The notes beneath the pieces are model-generated. The model was given only the letters and a program-made list of their open reading frames with translations. It did no database searches and was not told the origin of the DNA. Made by a program: the position numbers and the translations under genes. From Erythrocercus mccallii (Eukaryota > Chordata > Aves > Passeriformes > Dicruridae), in assembly GCA_013397435.1 (NCBI GenBank), contig VZRG01000203.1, positions 682,001 to 746,000 on the forward strand: a stretch of DNA of 64,000 bases. Reading direction: 5' to 3'. Shown here piece after piece: positions 1-13,752 of the stretch. Position 1 is the first letter of the stretch. Each line of letters begins with the position of its first letter.

Positions 1-2177
1 GCAAGTTCTAGGGGAATTCTAGCAAAATGTATGTATCTCCAAAGAACCAAAGCCCAAACCATTTCTCTCCCATTCAAAGCACTTTGAAAATGAAGAGAAC
101 AAACTGCTAAGACGAAATGTTTGCAACCACTTTTTTCTTAAGCTACTGTTTGAGAATGATGGCTATAGCTAATAAACTTCTAAAACTAAAAAGGAAAAAA
201 AATCCAAAAACCAAAACCCAAACCCAAACAACATTAGAAAGGATAAAATGTTCCATCATGTCCTAGTCCTTTCTAGATCTGTTCCTGTATTTGCAGGGGC
301 TCAGGACAGATATATACATTAGCAATAAAATAATGCTAAGTGACCTTGTTCACCTCCTAGAAGCAAGACATGGACAGACAGTTGGCAAAAGGCAGAAAAG
401 ACCAGGAGAAAAATAGAACCTACTTAAATAAGCCATTGTTTTGGAGCATTTGAGAACGGCAGAAAGGTGCTTCAAAAAGGCCAGGTGGTCCTGATGAAAG
501 GGAAGGAACATGAGAAGAAAAACAAGAGACTGACAGGTCATTCCCAGTCCATGAACCTTTACTGCATTCCTTGAAGAAAAACAGAATGGTTTATCTCAGT
601 TAAATAGCTTGTTTATAGGTAAGATGCAAATGTGTGCTTGGGGTAAGGCTTTTTGTCTTCTTTGCTTCTTTAATGTAATTACACTTTTTTTTACCACAAC
701 TTCCCTTAAGAGAAATATGAAGAAAGGCAGAATCAGCTTACACTTTCTTTTCATTCCAGATGGCAAAGTGACGAAAATTGACTAACAGCTAAATCAAGAA
801 ATTATTATGATGAAGGCATGGATTCTAAAAAAAGGTCTTGCAATTTTTCAAGTCAGAGAAACAGGAGACCAAATAGATCCTAACTTTTAGAAAGCAATGT
901 TCATTCTCAAGGCACTGGAGACTACTCCATTTTCCTACTGTCCTTTTGGGCTACAAAGCAGCACTCAGTGGTTTACAGATGGGAGACTGAGGCAGGCTTA
1001 GGACCACAAAGACTGTCACAGAGCATAACTTGGCACTGCCACCAAAAGAAGCAGCCATGGGCGCCTTTCCCAAACCACAGCTTTCCCCAAGCCCAGGCTG
1101 TAATTTCTGCCTCTTCCCTGGGCTGGCATGTGTGATTGTGCGGTCACAGGATGGACTGAAGCGGGGCTCTGAGATACAGTTTTTAAGAGCAATACCCACT
1201 CATGTTGGAGTAACTTTATGGTGGAATACAACCATAGACACACTTGTACCTAAATTAATGCTCCATGAAGCTTCCAGGGCTGTAGTCACAAACTCAGGCT
1301 GTTTTGAAAATCCTTTTATCCTAGGATCAGGCAGTACTAGGGTAATGAAAGAATCATGTCATCCTCTGTGTCCTGTTTCCTGACATATCACAAGGAGTGA
1401 CAGGACACATTGAGGGCTGGTGTCTCAACCACACTGCATGCTCAGGCAGTTCTGTGCACACCTTGGTATTTCCCTCATGGGGACACCAGGGAAAAATTGG
1501 AAAAATTTCATGTTCTGCAGTTCTCCAAATCCACAAATTTGGTGTCAATCTAACTGCTGTGCTATAACACCAAATTAGGCCTACAGACCAAATATATACA
1601 TGTTGAATGTGTAACACTGCATGTTTGAGATGGAATCTCAGATCCAAAAAGTCTCTATCTAATGATTCCCAATAATGGTAAAGTTCTCCCAGTGTCAATG
1701 GCTGCTGAGACAATCTAACACTTAGCACATCTGAAAATCCATATCAAGCTGTGGCCCTCTCAAGACAATGTGACTAATTTTATCCTTTTTTGACAGTGTT
1801 GTCTATTTTTGTCCTTGGCTTTGTAATGAAAATGTGGATCTAAATCATGTGACCTGAATGCAGTGGAAAATTCTGATTGACCTATTGAAGAAGAGAAACA
1901 TTTTGCTAATCTTAAAAAAGCCTGAACTCCTATATAGTAAATCATTAGATATTTGCATTAGAAAATAATTAAATAAATTGTTAAAACCATATAGAATTGA
2001 CTATTATGCTATTAATAACTTTAGTAACATTAAATTTTATTAAGAAGTTTCTACACAACTGTGCAGATTTCCCTGACTTTGCAGGACTGCCCCAGCCCTG
2101 TGAATGGAGGCAGATCCCACTGGCAGGAGCTGCCTCCACACAAGCCACAGCATGGCCTGACCAGATGTGCAGATGTT

Positions 2178-2207
2178 AATAAATAATAATAACGATGATG
2201 ATGATGG
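2178..2207. repeat. AAT/GAT trinucleotide microsatellite
   Basis: A run of AAT units followed by GAT units. Confidence 0.85.
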
Positions 2208-5200
2208 CAGAACCATGTAAGCATTCATGACTTTCTAGTTTCCAGCCTCTCCTCAACCTACAATGCCAAACTTGCTCAGATTGCTGGCCAGAAGTCAGGG
2301 GCTGACAGCCATCCTGGCAGTGCTCTCAGCCCCTGGGGCCCCTCACCTAATTATCCTGACATGGAGCAGAAGGATGCTGAGCCACTGCCAAGCAGGAGGT
2401 GTGGGCTCAGAGGGACACCCAATCTCCCTGACCCAAGGAGTTTGGCCTGGAAGGACAATCACAGGTCACCTTGGGCCCCAGACCTACATTCCTGGCTTGC
2501 ACGAGTCTGCAGGCAAATGGATTACCTAGGTCCAGGAGTAGGGAGGAAGAGAACTGGACTGCAAGCCAAGCCAGAGATTATTTGCAGCATGGATTAATTA
2601 AAACTACTAAGATTTCATTTTTTCACCTCTCATACTGCAAAAGAATAAATGTTTCAGAATAAAAATATTCAACCATGCCAACACATCACCCCAATGGTGG
2701 CTGCAGATGCCAGGGCACAGCCTGGCCATATGTGGCTAGTGTCACCCTCTGACACAATGAGATTAGCAAAAAATTGTATCGCAGGCCACAGTGAAACTGT
2801 ATCCCACTAAAACAGCTCATCCTAAACGCCTGAAACAAGAAGAACATGGAAAAATAAAACAATAGGTGAAAATTATTGTCATATTTAAGCAAACCACATG
2901 CACAAATCTGAAATGTTCATTAAAAAATTCCAACAGTCTCAGTTTCACAGCCCTGAGAGACTATATGTTGAAATAATGAAAGAGCAAGGGTGGAAGGGGG
3001 CTTGGAATAAAAGTCAGCAGGTGTAATTATTATTTGGAAAATTCTAAGGCACTTACTCTTCAGAGCACTACATAAATATTCATTAAGCCTCCCAGCTTAG
3101 GAGGCTTCAGTTTGAGTGTTCCTATCTTCCCTTTATGGACAAAAAACAAGGCATAAAAGCCCAGTTTCAAACATCTGAGTGGAACTTGAGGATTGCTCTT
3201 TCTCCATAGTCTCAACAAGTCTTCTACCAATTATCTTTCTCTAAGGTAAAAAGAGCAACAAGTAAGTGACTGTGGCGAAAAGTAATTGCCTGAGACCACT
3301 ACAAAAATAAATGGCAAAAACAGAGGTGAATCCAGAACTCTGAAAACTGCAGTACCCTGCTCCTTTGGGAGCACTACTTAAGTGTAGCAAATCGTGAGCT
3401 AATAGTATCACTCCTTCCAGCTCTGGTAACAGTTTCCCAAAGCTTGCTCTATGAGGCCACAGTTCAGTGATCCATGTAGCAGATCAATGGAGCAGTGCTG
3501 TCAGCAGAGCTTCAGATTAAAGCTAAAAGAAAAGGGTTCATTGAACTCTTGACATAAATTTTAGGTTCAGCAACAGTGCCTTAAAAACACTGCTCTTTGG
3601 CAATCACCACAGTCAGATGGCATTTTTCAGAATATATATCAGCTTTGGAAAACAACATTTTGTCAGGGAGTGTCCTGCAAGCCCCATAAGTTCTGATTTG
3701 CAGAATTTGCAGCTGCGGACCACCAGAGCAAACACCTCCTGGTGTGGATGTTAGAGACAGGCACCTATGCAAGTGTAAGCTAGAGAAGCCTCAGCCACAC
3801 ACCAGGGCAACAGTTTTGCCTCAAGAAGCTTCAATACTATCTCAGAAACCTATTTGGAGAATAAACAATCCTGGCTACAAAGCCTGTATGGAAAACCTAG
3901 GAAGCAGACAGATAATATGCTGTGCCCCAACACCTCTGCTCCTCCAAAATTAGAGGACTAGAAAGATATCAGAGGACTAAGCAGACATGCTTCTGGTTCT
4001 TCATGGACCCATGAGATGCACTGAAGCGAATGACACCTCCTCTGGGGCTTTTTAGCGCCTTGTCATTGGAGATAAAAATAATATTGTGTCTTTTAAAACA
4101 CATATGAAAGCAACATAAGAATTCTTACGTATGCCATCCAACGGTAAAGCGATTTTTTAAAAAGTGATAGAAATCTGGAAGCGTGACAAGAAGTAAAATG
4201 TAGCTAAGCAGAGTATGACCCCAAAGGTCTGCTTTTGCAAGCAATCCAACCTTTCTAACTTGTTCAGTCATTTCTCTTTCCCTGCATAAGAGAATAAGGA
4301 ATTGTTATTTATCCTATGTATATTCCTTTGAGTAAAGCATTCAGGACAGGTCATTGGTAACTGGGCAGGGTTTAGTCTTCTAGGTGGTCTAAGTAATGGT
4401 GAAGTTTTTCCAAATGAACAAATAAATATGTATCTTCTAGTCTTTCCCACTTAAACAATATGAAGCTAAATAACATAAGAACTTTAAAGAGAGTAAATAC
4501 AATTCAAAGAAAATAACATATAGTAAGAATGGCATAAACTTGAAAAATGCAACTGAAAAGTATTAATATAAAATATCAGCAAGGATGCAAAGAATTTATA
4601 TTTTTGCTAATAATTCTGTCCACAGGGTATGACACAGACCAGACAGGGGTTAATAGGAAACTTCCCAGAAGTCTGGTTATGCCAAGATGATCAAAATGAT
4701 GGGATGCTCTTTTTGTGCATTTGTTAGAAAGCTGCATCTCTGGAAACAGTGCACTCAGACATGGACAGACAGGAGAAAATGGCTGCATCTGCTTTGGCAG
4801 GATCTTAGCAGTATTTGATTCCATGATCACAAATTGTCCCTGTTTCTGCCCCTACACTGGAGTACTTCTTGGTGCCACTGAATCAGCAGAAAAGTCAATG
4901 GCAAAGCTGAGTTCAAGGAATAGTCTGGGTCATAGTTTATTTGCTTATTATTTTGGGTTTCACTTGATTCTATGAAATTCTTTTCTAATTTACAAGTGTT
5001 TTCCAAGGACATTGAATCTTCATGTTTTCTTATAGGTTCAGTGCCTCAGAATGAGCCTCTCTGCTGCCTTTTGGCTTTGGACAGGCAGCAGCTTTATCTG
5101 TCTTCTCAAAATTTTATTTATTCTCTTTGCAAAATCTTGTTTATTGTTGGACACTGGTGTTGAGATCAGCCTCCTTAGAACACAAGTGTGTATACACAGC

Positions 5201-7833
5201 CCAAACCCCTGTAGAGTTTACAGTCCAAACATTCACTCAGCAGAAAATCCTCATTAGCTCTGTTTCATCCCTGTCTCCTACTCCCTATTTATTTTGGCAT
5301 TGTACAAGAATATGCAGTACTCCTGAATACAGAGGTCTCCTTTATAGTAGGATTTAGGTACATTAAAGCAGGTGAAGTATAATTTTGATGAATATTAATG
5401 TAATAGTCTGGTGGGAGTACAGCTGTCCAGCTGTGTTTTTCACAGAAACATGCTGAACTGTGTGCCAGAGCCACCAGCTTCACCATGGCAGCAAGAGAGG
5501 TGGAAGCAAAGGAGCTCCCATCCCAGAACTATGAAGTCTCCCTGTTTGTAACATCACATTCCTGTTAACTGAGCAGTTGTGAGATCCTCCAGTGAAAGGT
5601 AGTCTATAGAACACACAGATCACTGCCAAAAGTCAGCTCTGCTGGAGTTACATCTTGGCATACTCTTACCAGAAGGAGGAGGTTGTGAAGGGTTAAATGG
5701 CCACTTCCTCAAATGCAAGAATCAAATGCTGTGATGAAGATCCAGTGCTCTTCTGCACCTCCTCAACCATTCTTCTCTCTTCTCAAGACAATGAGAAACT
5801 GTCACACCAAGAGGTGGTACTTATAATATGCCAAGCACAAATACTATGTGGGGTGGTGAGAGATCCCCTCTGAGAAACAAAGACTTGTTCAGAAGCCTTC
5901 TATCAAGAAAAACTGTGTCCCACCAACCTGAGGTACTAAGATAAGAGTGAGAAGGTCCTCTCATTTATAGCCAGTGTTTCAGAGCCATTTTAGAAAAAGA
6001 TGCTCTAGAAACTTACCACAAAAATTACCAGCAAATATCCACTTCTTGGCAGCCTTGTGTAATTGGAGAGGTCTTTTATTTAGTTTTTTAAAAAATAAAC
6101 ATACACGTTATTACTCACATCCAGGAGGAAGTGTGACTTTTTTGGAAAAATTAACTTTCTGCTCAGGCAGTTTCCCATAAGAGCTCCGAAGAATGAGTAT
6201 AATACAAGTCAGACTTATTAGAAGTAAATTAAAATCATCTGTTATAGGAAACTTCTTTTTTCTCCTATAGACTTTTGTTCTGAAGCAGAAATAAATTAAA
6301 TTGCATTAAAAACAAAGTAAATAAAAGCTTTTGTAACTTGTGCTATCTTCTCATTTGTAGTATTTATGATGAACACAAGATATTTATTTTTGGAGGGTAA
6401 AAAATGAACACTCTGCTATTATTTTAGTCTATTTTGTGCCTTTTTAACAGCCACGCATTTCATTCTTTTCAAATGCCTATTAATTTTTGGCATTAGAATT
6501 CCTTGATGTAATTTTGTAAATAGAAAGACACTTAAGTCTGTGTCTTTACATCATTATTTTACATACTTTTCTAAACATGAATTTCATTGATTCATTTTTA
6601 AAATCCCCAAAAGTTCAAAGTTTTCAGCACTTTTGAAAACTGGCCCCTATTATCAGTTAAAATATCATTATATATTAACCTGCTTGGAAACCAGAGCCTC
6701 TTCACTTAATCATAAACACCAGAGCTAAAATCTGACCTAAGTAATCTGCCAAATACTGTGCAGGAGCTGGTGCCAGTTAGGACGACAATCGAATTCTCTC
6801 TGTTTCCAGAGCTGGATTTTATCCAGGGGATGATTTTTTTCTGTTATATTTTTTCTAAGCTAATCTGGGGCATTTTGCCTTTGGCTTGGAACATTTTCTA
6901 AATAATACAAAACTATCAATTTGGACCCAGTGTCAATGCCATAATGTACTACTTTTATATGGTTTCATATGAAAAAAAATCCCTGTTACATCAGATACAA
7001 TTGTAATAAAAGAAACAGTCCTAAAATACCTTCTCATTTTCAGGCACGTGGGAAATCTCACTCTGAACAGACCTGCAGAACTTATAGCAAACACAAAAGT
7101 TAACTTGGATCCTTTTCCTCTGGCACATCTGGCTAGAAAATGCAATTCCTTGCTCCTACCCAAGTATGATTCTAGGTTGTTGGGAAAGGGTAGAGCTGCT
7201 CTGTTCCCACTTTCTGCTGTGGGTTTCTGGCTTTTCCCTCCATCAAGGACTAGACTCAGCAGTGCAGTGCAACTCAACTGAGTGCAAAAGGAAGGATTCT
7301 TTTTCCTTGAGTAAGAGCCATCTCACCCTGTAGCTGTGCAACTGTTAGATCTGGTGTATCTACCCTGAATCCAACCAAGTCCCTGGCAAAACAACCCAGT
7401 CAGGTGCTGTAATCTTCAGGGTTGCTGACTTTAATTTTAAAATTACTCTGGAGCAACTCAATTTCCAACTGCTTTTTGTTCTTCTTGCTAATGCCTGACT
7501 CTGAGGTTTAGTCACAAAATCCATTTTGACATTCAAGAAGTCACTTTTATTTCAAGAGAATGCTTTGCTAACATTAAGATATAGAAAATTCAGAGCTGTC
7601 TCCATGGAAGTGACTTCTAGATTTTCATTAAATACTTCCTGCTAGTGCTTTTATATTAGGCCACTGTCTCTTGGAACTACAGACCTGTTGATGGTAGAGG
7701 TTGCACTTCCTCAGGCACAAAACAACTCGGCTGGAAGCTGAGCCTCTCTCTTACAGACCTTTCTGAGTACTTCATGCACAAAGACACAGCCATGCCTTGG
7801 AACTACCCTTTGTGCTGCAGGGCCAGTGCTGGC

Positions 7834-7857
7834 TTTTTTTTTTTTTTTTTTTTTTTT
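7834..7857. repeat. T24 homopolymer
   Basis: Uninterrupted run of 24 T. Confidence 0.95.
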
Positions 7858-8378
7858 GTCAGTGATGAAGTTGCTAAGGAAAATAAAGGAAGAAACAAGA
7901 TTTCTCAAAGTGAAAAGCATAATTTCAAAATAGTAATAGAATTAGATCTGAGAGCTTCTGGGGGAGACTTGTGGCAGGGTAGATGACATCTGGGGAACCT
8001 TCATCCTTACCAGCTGTTAAGATTTGCTCCTACAAGATATTAAGTAAAATACACAAGTCACAGCCATAATAATCCAAATTCATGTGACTAGTCATTTTTT
8101 TTCAGAATATGCTTCTTCTGGACTCAGCTACTCAGAGATTCAGACCTTCTTTTGGGTCCTCAGAAGGCTGGTAACGTTCTGGGAGGAAGACATTCTTTCA
8201 TCCAAATGCAGCAGGACACATACTGACAGATTCCTTCCCACTGTTTTCTGTAAACACCCTGTCTACTCCTCCTCACTCAAGGAGGCAGAGCTTGATGTTC
8301 TTTCTGCATGAAGGTTTTCCCCATCTCCTTTAGTCTTAGTGGCTGAAAAGTGACATGAGACCCTCACATCTTTCTCTC

Positions 8379-8800
8379 ACAGAATCACAGAACGTTTGGG
8401 GTTGGAAGAGAGCTCTGGAGATCATCCAGTCCAATCCCCCTGCTCAAGCAGCTTCACCTAGAGCAGGTTGCACAGGGGTTGCATCCAGGCAGGTTGTGCA
8501 TATCTCCAGAGAAGGAGACCACAAGTTGTTTCAGTCCTCTTTCAATCTCAATGCAAAGAAGATTTTCTGCATATTCAGATGGAACTTTCTGTATTTCAGT
8601 CCCTACCTGTTGCCCCTACCCTGTCTCTGGGCACCAGTGAAAAGAGCCTGACTCCATCATCATGACACCTGCCCTTAGGACATTTGTGTGTACTTTTAAG
8701 ATTCTCCTCAAGCCTGAACAGGGCCAGCTCCCTCAGCCTTTTCTCAAAAGGGAAATACTCCATGCTCCAGGGAGATGCTCTACGGCTGTAAAGATCCCAC
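8379..8800 (-). mobile_element. CR1 LINE 3' fragment
   Basis: The plus strand starts CAGAATCACAGAACG, then GGGTTGGAAGAGAGC, ATCATCCAGTCCAATCC and, further on, GGAACTTTCTGTATTTCAGT, GGGCACCAGTGA and CTGAACAGGGCCAGCTCCC. These words in this order are the reverse complement of the avian CR1 3' end, so the element lies on the minus strand. It is 5'-truncated and diverged, as most CR1 copies are. A minus-strand open frame at 8596-8865 overlaps it but is not a gene. Confidence 0.88.
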
Positions 8801-11800
8801 CCTGTTAAATGACTTAAATTTCCGAAGACATTCAAGTCTACATTTTTTTGCATCCACAATGGCAAATATGTGCAGTGTTTTTAATCATTTAACTGAATTA
8901 TAAACAGAGAACTTTCTGCAGAAGGCCCATGTCTGCAGAACAAGTCTGATGGCAGTTACAACATATTGACAATACTTTTACTATTTTCATTATACTAATA
9001 CCCAGAAGATTGCAAAAGTGTGAAATGAACTGAGGTTTTATTACAGCTCCAAAGACAGTACCACTTGCAGGACTAGATACTCAGGTTGATTTTTCCACAT
9101 ATAATCTCACCTGCCTCTAGTACTTATCTTAGTGTTAGGAGAGACCCAGTTCTTACACTCCTTCCATTCTGGATCAAAGCTACATTCATCTCAAGGTTTC
9201 ATCCACACACAGACATTGTAATTATACTGAAGGTTATTCTATTGTGTCTGAAGTACATCTTGGTCATGAAAGCTGAAGTCTTATTTCTAAAAGCCCAGCA
9301 GGCATAGCACTTTAATGTAAGGGAACACTCAAAAAAATACTGTCCACTAGAAGACCTCAAACATAATACAGACAAATTTTTTTCTAGGTAAAGAAACTTT
9401 TTTACATCCTAGGAAGTTACATTATTTGTTACTTACATACTTAATGATGCCCACTACAGCTATATTTTCTGCATCAGTTGCAGCAAAAGCATTTTACTAT
9501 AGATGCCTATCAATAATTAGGTAAGGCTTCCAGCTCATTTCACACTAGCTAGAAACAGCCTCAGTCATGTTAATGACTTTGAGGTTGGCTGAATTTCAAC
9601 TAATAACCCAAAGATGAATAGACGTACGTATCCAATTACTGTGTCCCTTCAAATGAACACTAACAGAATAGTTACCTTTGTGTTCAGAGAGGAAACGGGA
9701 AAAAAATTAGCCAGGTTGGCAGAAGCCATTTATTTGGCATCTGTCTGAACTAAACAGTAGATTTATTAGTTTAAAGAACAGTCTGAAAATCAGAATTGCC
9801 ATGAAGTCAAACACATGTAAAATTGTAATCTAATTCCAAATTTCTACTATAATCTTTGAAATTACATCCTTGACATAACTGTCAAATTTTAAAAGTCCAG
9901 AAAAGGCTTGGTGGCCAATCAAAAAGATATTTAGTAAAAGCAAGCTGTTATACAGGATAATAATCCTAACAGATGCCAATGGTGATTGTGTGGTCCAACT
10001 TTCCTTTCTTTTTCCTCAGCATCTACTGAAAAAGTACACAGATTATTTCACATTCTGTTTTGAAACAGAAATATTTTATGAGTAAATGGCTTTTAAGAGG
10101 CTTTATTTGGTAAATATGAGCTGCAACAATGAAAAAGCTGCAAAGATTGTTAATGATGTGCCTGCTAGTTAAAATAACTGCCAATTTTATGGCACCAAAA
10201 GTGGAGAAGTCAAACCTAAAAATACAACCAAAAAATGAAGATATTATGATCTACTAATATATATTTTAAATGAGCAATTTTGAAGTTAACATAGCTTTTT
10301 TAAACACCAATAGATAGTCTAAGATTGTTTGCTCTTGTTCTCCCTAACTAAATTTAAAATTTATAAAAGTGTTTCTATTACCAGATGTATTCCCTTTTTA
10401 ATGCTCAAGTGAGAAACAAGGTACCTATCCTATGTGAAGATACAGAAGAGTGCAAAATGGTGATTAATTAATAATTTATCATCATAATTGGACTAAAGGC
10501 ATCAACAATTTATGACAAAATACAAATATGCTGAGCAAACTTTTTTTTCCCTAGAGTTCTGTTAATTTAGAAAAAACACAAATGAGAAACCACTTCTCTG
10601 TATTGCATAACTGTGCCCATATGCATTCACTGCTCATGAAACCCAGGTCCCTGCTGCCTCTGCTGTCCCTGGCAGACGGGACACCTGCTCTGCAGATCAG
10701 TGTTACAGGAGTATTTTAATCACAGGAGCACATGGGAAGGTATATTAAACCCCAAAGGTATCCTTTATGTGTCCCACTGGCACACATATCAGACAGATAC
10801 CACTTAACAAGAAAATCAAAATCTCAAGGTTTTTGTTCAGTCTCAAGGTCTAAGAGAGCCAAAGAAGGATCATTTCTCTGCTGGTAGCCAAGGAGTGACC
10901 CCTCAGTGACAAGAACTCAGTGTAACTCCAGCTCTGTGAGGTGATCAAAAATGGGATAACACTGCTGAGTTCCTGGTGGTTTTCAAGCTTCATTCCTCTG
11001 TAAATCAGGAACCAGTGGCTTCAATGATCAGATAGGGAGGGCTGGGAATTTAGGTTGCAACATTTTAGTCTCAGGTTCTTCATGTTCTTCCAGTACAGCC
11101 TATGTTTAATTTATTTAAGGTCTCTGACAACTGTGACACATTGACACCTTCTTTTCACAAGTGTTGCAATACGCTGAAGTCCTCTGATTATTGATGGCAG
11201 TGGTCAGACTGCCAAGATGCCTCTTCCAACCATCCCATCTAACATTTAACACAGCCTGCTTCTCAGGAAGGACACCAGAACCAAACCACTGACAGTGTAA
11301 CTTCTGCACAAACAAAATGATCCAACAACTCCTGAAAAATAGGCCCTCATGTGCCATGTTAGCTGACATAATGGAGTCAATACACCAACACTTTAAAGAC
11401 ACTGATTTTAACCATGTATTCTGTTAACTTTCATGTACTTACTCCTTACTTTATTCTGATTTACAAGAAGATCCAGCTATATTCCTAAAATACTTACACA
11501 ATACTGGGGTAGCAAGAAACCAGTTCCTTAACATTTGCACTTGTGTGTTCTTTCATTCCTCATCTCAGTCCTTCTAGAAAAGTGCAGCATCAGTGACAAG
11601 ATTCTGTTTGTTCGGAATTGTTAATGCTTACTGCCAAAAAAACTACATATATTTTGCTATGCAGCAAACTTAATAGAAAAACCATCATGTTATTTATGCC
11701 AGAATCATGTAGGCCACAGTAAGCATTTTGACATGGTGGTTCACACTGACATTTAAATATTTAAGAAAGAGGGGTGAGATTTTCTTGCTGTTATTACACA

Positions 11801-13733
11801 CTCATAATTTCTAGGAAGCACCTTCTTGACCCATATGTTAAACATAAAAACTGTATCCTACATTGTCTTTCTGTTACTTCCCTGAAAAACCATTAGAAAA
11901 CCAATAATTTTTTTTTTTGTAATTTTGTAAGGAAAGAGACCACAAATTTTTGCAATTATTTCTAAACAAGTTTATCTAAGCAAAGATATTAACAAAACTG
12001 GGCAATACATTTCTTCATATCAAATCAAACCATCAGTCTCCATGTAAATATAGAAAAAAATCAGAAGGTCCCCCATGGACAACTCCTTCCTTATAGAGAA
12101 TCTATCATTTGAAAAGCAAAAACTATAGAAATCTCCTAGAGAGTGAATATCCTCTAACTATTCAAATAAAAATTACAATCCTACTTTTTGCAACAAAGAA
12201 AAATTTATTACTCTTACCTCATTATTACTAAGACATTAGTATGGCTTTTTCAAAACATTCCAGTGGCCTTCCAAACTGCAAAACCAGCCAAATTCTTTGA
12301 CTCAGTTGCCATAAAACATTTCTAAATTGCTGGAACCAGATCCAAATTTTGTTTTATAAAAGTATAAAAAGGATATGAGTAAAACCGTGAGTTGATTCAT
12401 TGTGAATGTAACATATGTCAAAGGGTTTCCGGGCCCTGTTACTCATTATGAGAAAATAGCCATCCAGATACGCAGATATATTGTGGTGGCTCCACAGATT
12501 TAGTCTCATCCTATTGTTTTTGGTGGTTTTCCCTTTCATCTAATCATCTGCATCTGGATTTTCCCTAAGTAAACCCATGTATTCCAAAACCAAGTAAATG
12601 AAAGCAGTTCCATCAACAAAAGTGTGTACTTTCTCTAGTAATATTAACCACACACTTTTCTCTTTGTCAACAGAGCAAATTGGACCACAGAGAAAACAAA
12701 CTTTTGGAATTCTCAACAATTCAGCTATATTACTATGAAATTTGGAGTACTTTTACCATTTAAGAAGACAATGTGACTTACAATTGAATTTATACCCAGG
12801 TTATACGAAGAGCTAGAAAAGATTCTCAAGGGGTTTTTTTTTATTTTATTCAGAATATTTCAGTTTTCTGTGAGTTTTACAGCTTAGCAAATATTTACAG
12901 GCTGTTAATTCCTTCCATATAATCAACCAAGCAACCACCAAGATACTCAAATATCTGATAAAACATGTCTTTTCCTGCAGGAACATCTGCAGCACTGCTC
13001 AGAGGACTGAGTTCAGGTGTGGGATTTTTATCATGTACACATGAGATAACTCCTGCCCTCCTAGATGGGCTTTGCAAGAGCTTCTGGGAGCAGATCTCCA
13101 TAGGTTCACTGTCTGCCTTCAGGCACATGCAGGAAATTCTGGGAATGCACAGGTGGAGTAACAACTCTGCAGCTCAGCCCCATCCTCGCTGGGAAGCAGC
13201 GAGAACAGCAGCCCACATCAATGGCTCCACTCAGCTCTTCCCTTACCTGCTCATGTTGAGCTCCTTGCCTCCCCTGAAAGCAGCTCCAAGCTCCGTTCAG
13301 AGGGTTTTTGGAAGTGTGTTTGGGAAGTGAACCAGACAATAGCTGGGCAAGTATAGGAGTGAAGCCTGCAAAAGGATCAGCAGCTAACTCATGTTCATCT
13401 GCCCTTCCTGGAGTCTCAGCAGTCCCAGAGCTGCAGCTTAAGGGAAGGTAACACAAGGCTTAATATTTCTGGCACAGTTTTTTTTTTCGTTTTGTTTTGG
13501 TTTTTTGTTTAAACTAAAGACTGGAATCACAGACAAGTATAAAACAAGTTGAATTCTTACTACAGATTGTGATGTTCACGTAAAGTGCAACTGCATTTTC
13601 TGAATTTCAGGAAGAGTCTTTCAGAGAGTTCAAGTTTGGGTAGTGCTGGGGGAGTGAGGGCTGTTTTGACCTCGTTTGTATAGAACAGCATTTCTATGCT
13701 TTTAGGGTCAATTTTCAAAAAAGCACAGGGTGC

Positions 13734-13752
13734 TTTTTTTTTTTTTTTTTTT
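13734..13752. repeat. T19 homopolymer
   Basis: Uninterrupted run of 19 T. Confidence 0.95.

Larger units (their letters stand above)
1..8378 (-). other. Intronic DNA (inferred AFAP1 intron 1), left edge
   Basis: AT-rich, non-coding in appearance. Contains an AAT/GAT trinucleotide tract (2178-2207), a GC-richer stretch at about 2060-2550 and a T24 run (7834-7857). No exon was recognised. Confidence 0.4.

Noticed and set aside
12965..13456. Overlapping 121- and 116-codon open frames on opposite strands
   Set aside because: Both open in a GC-richer patch; neither has a known motif.
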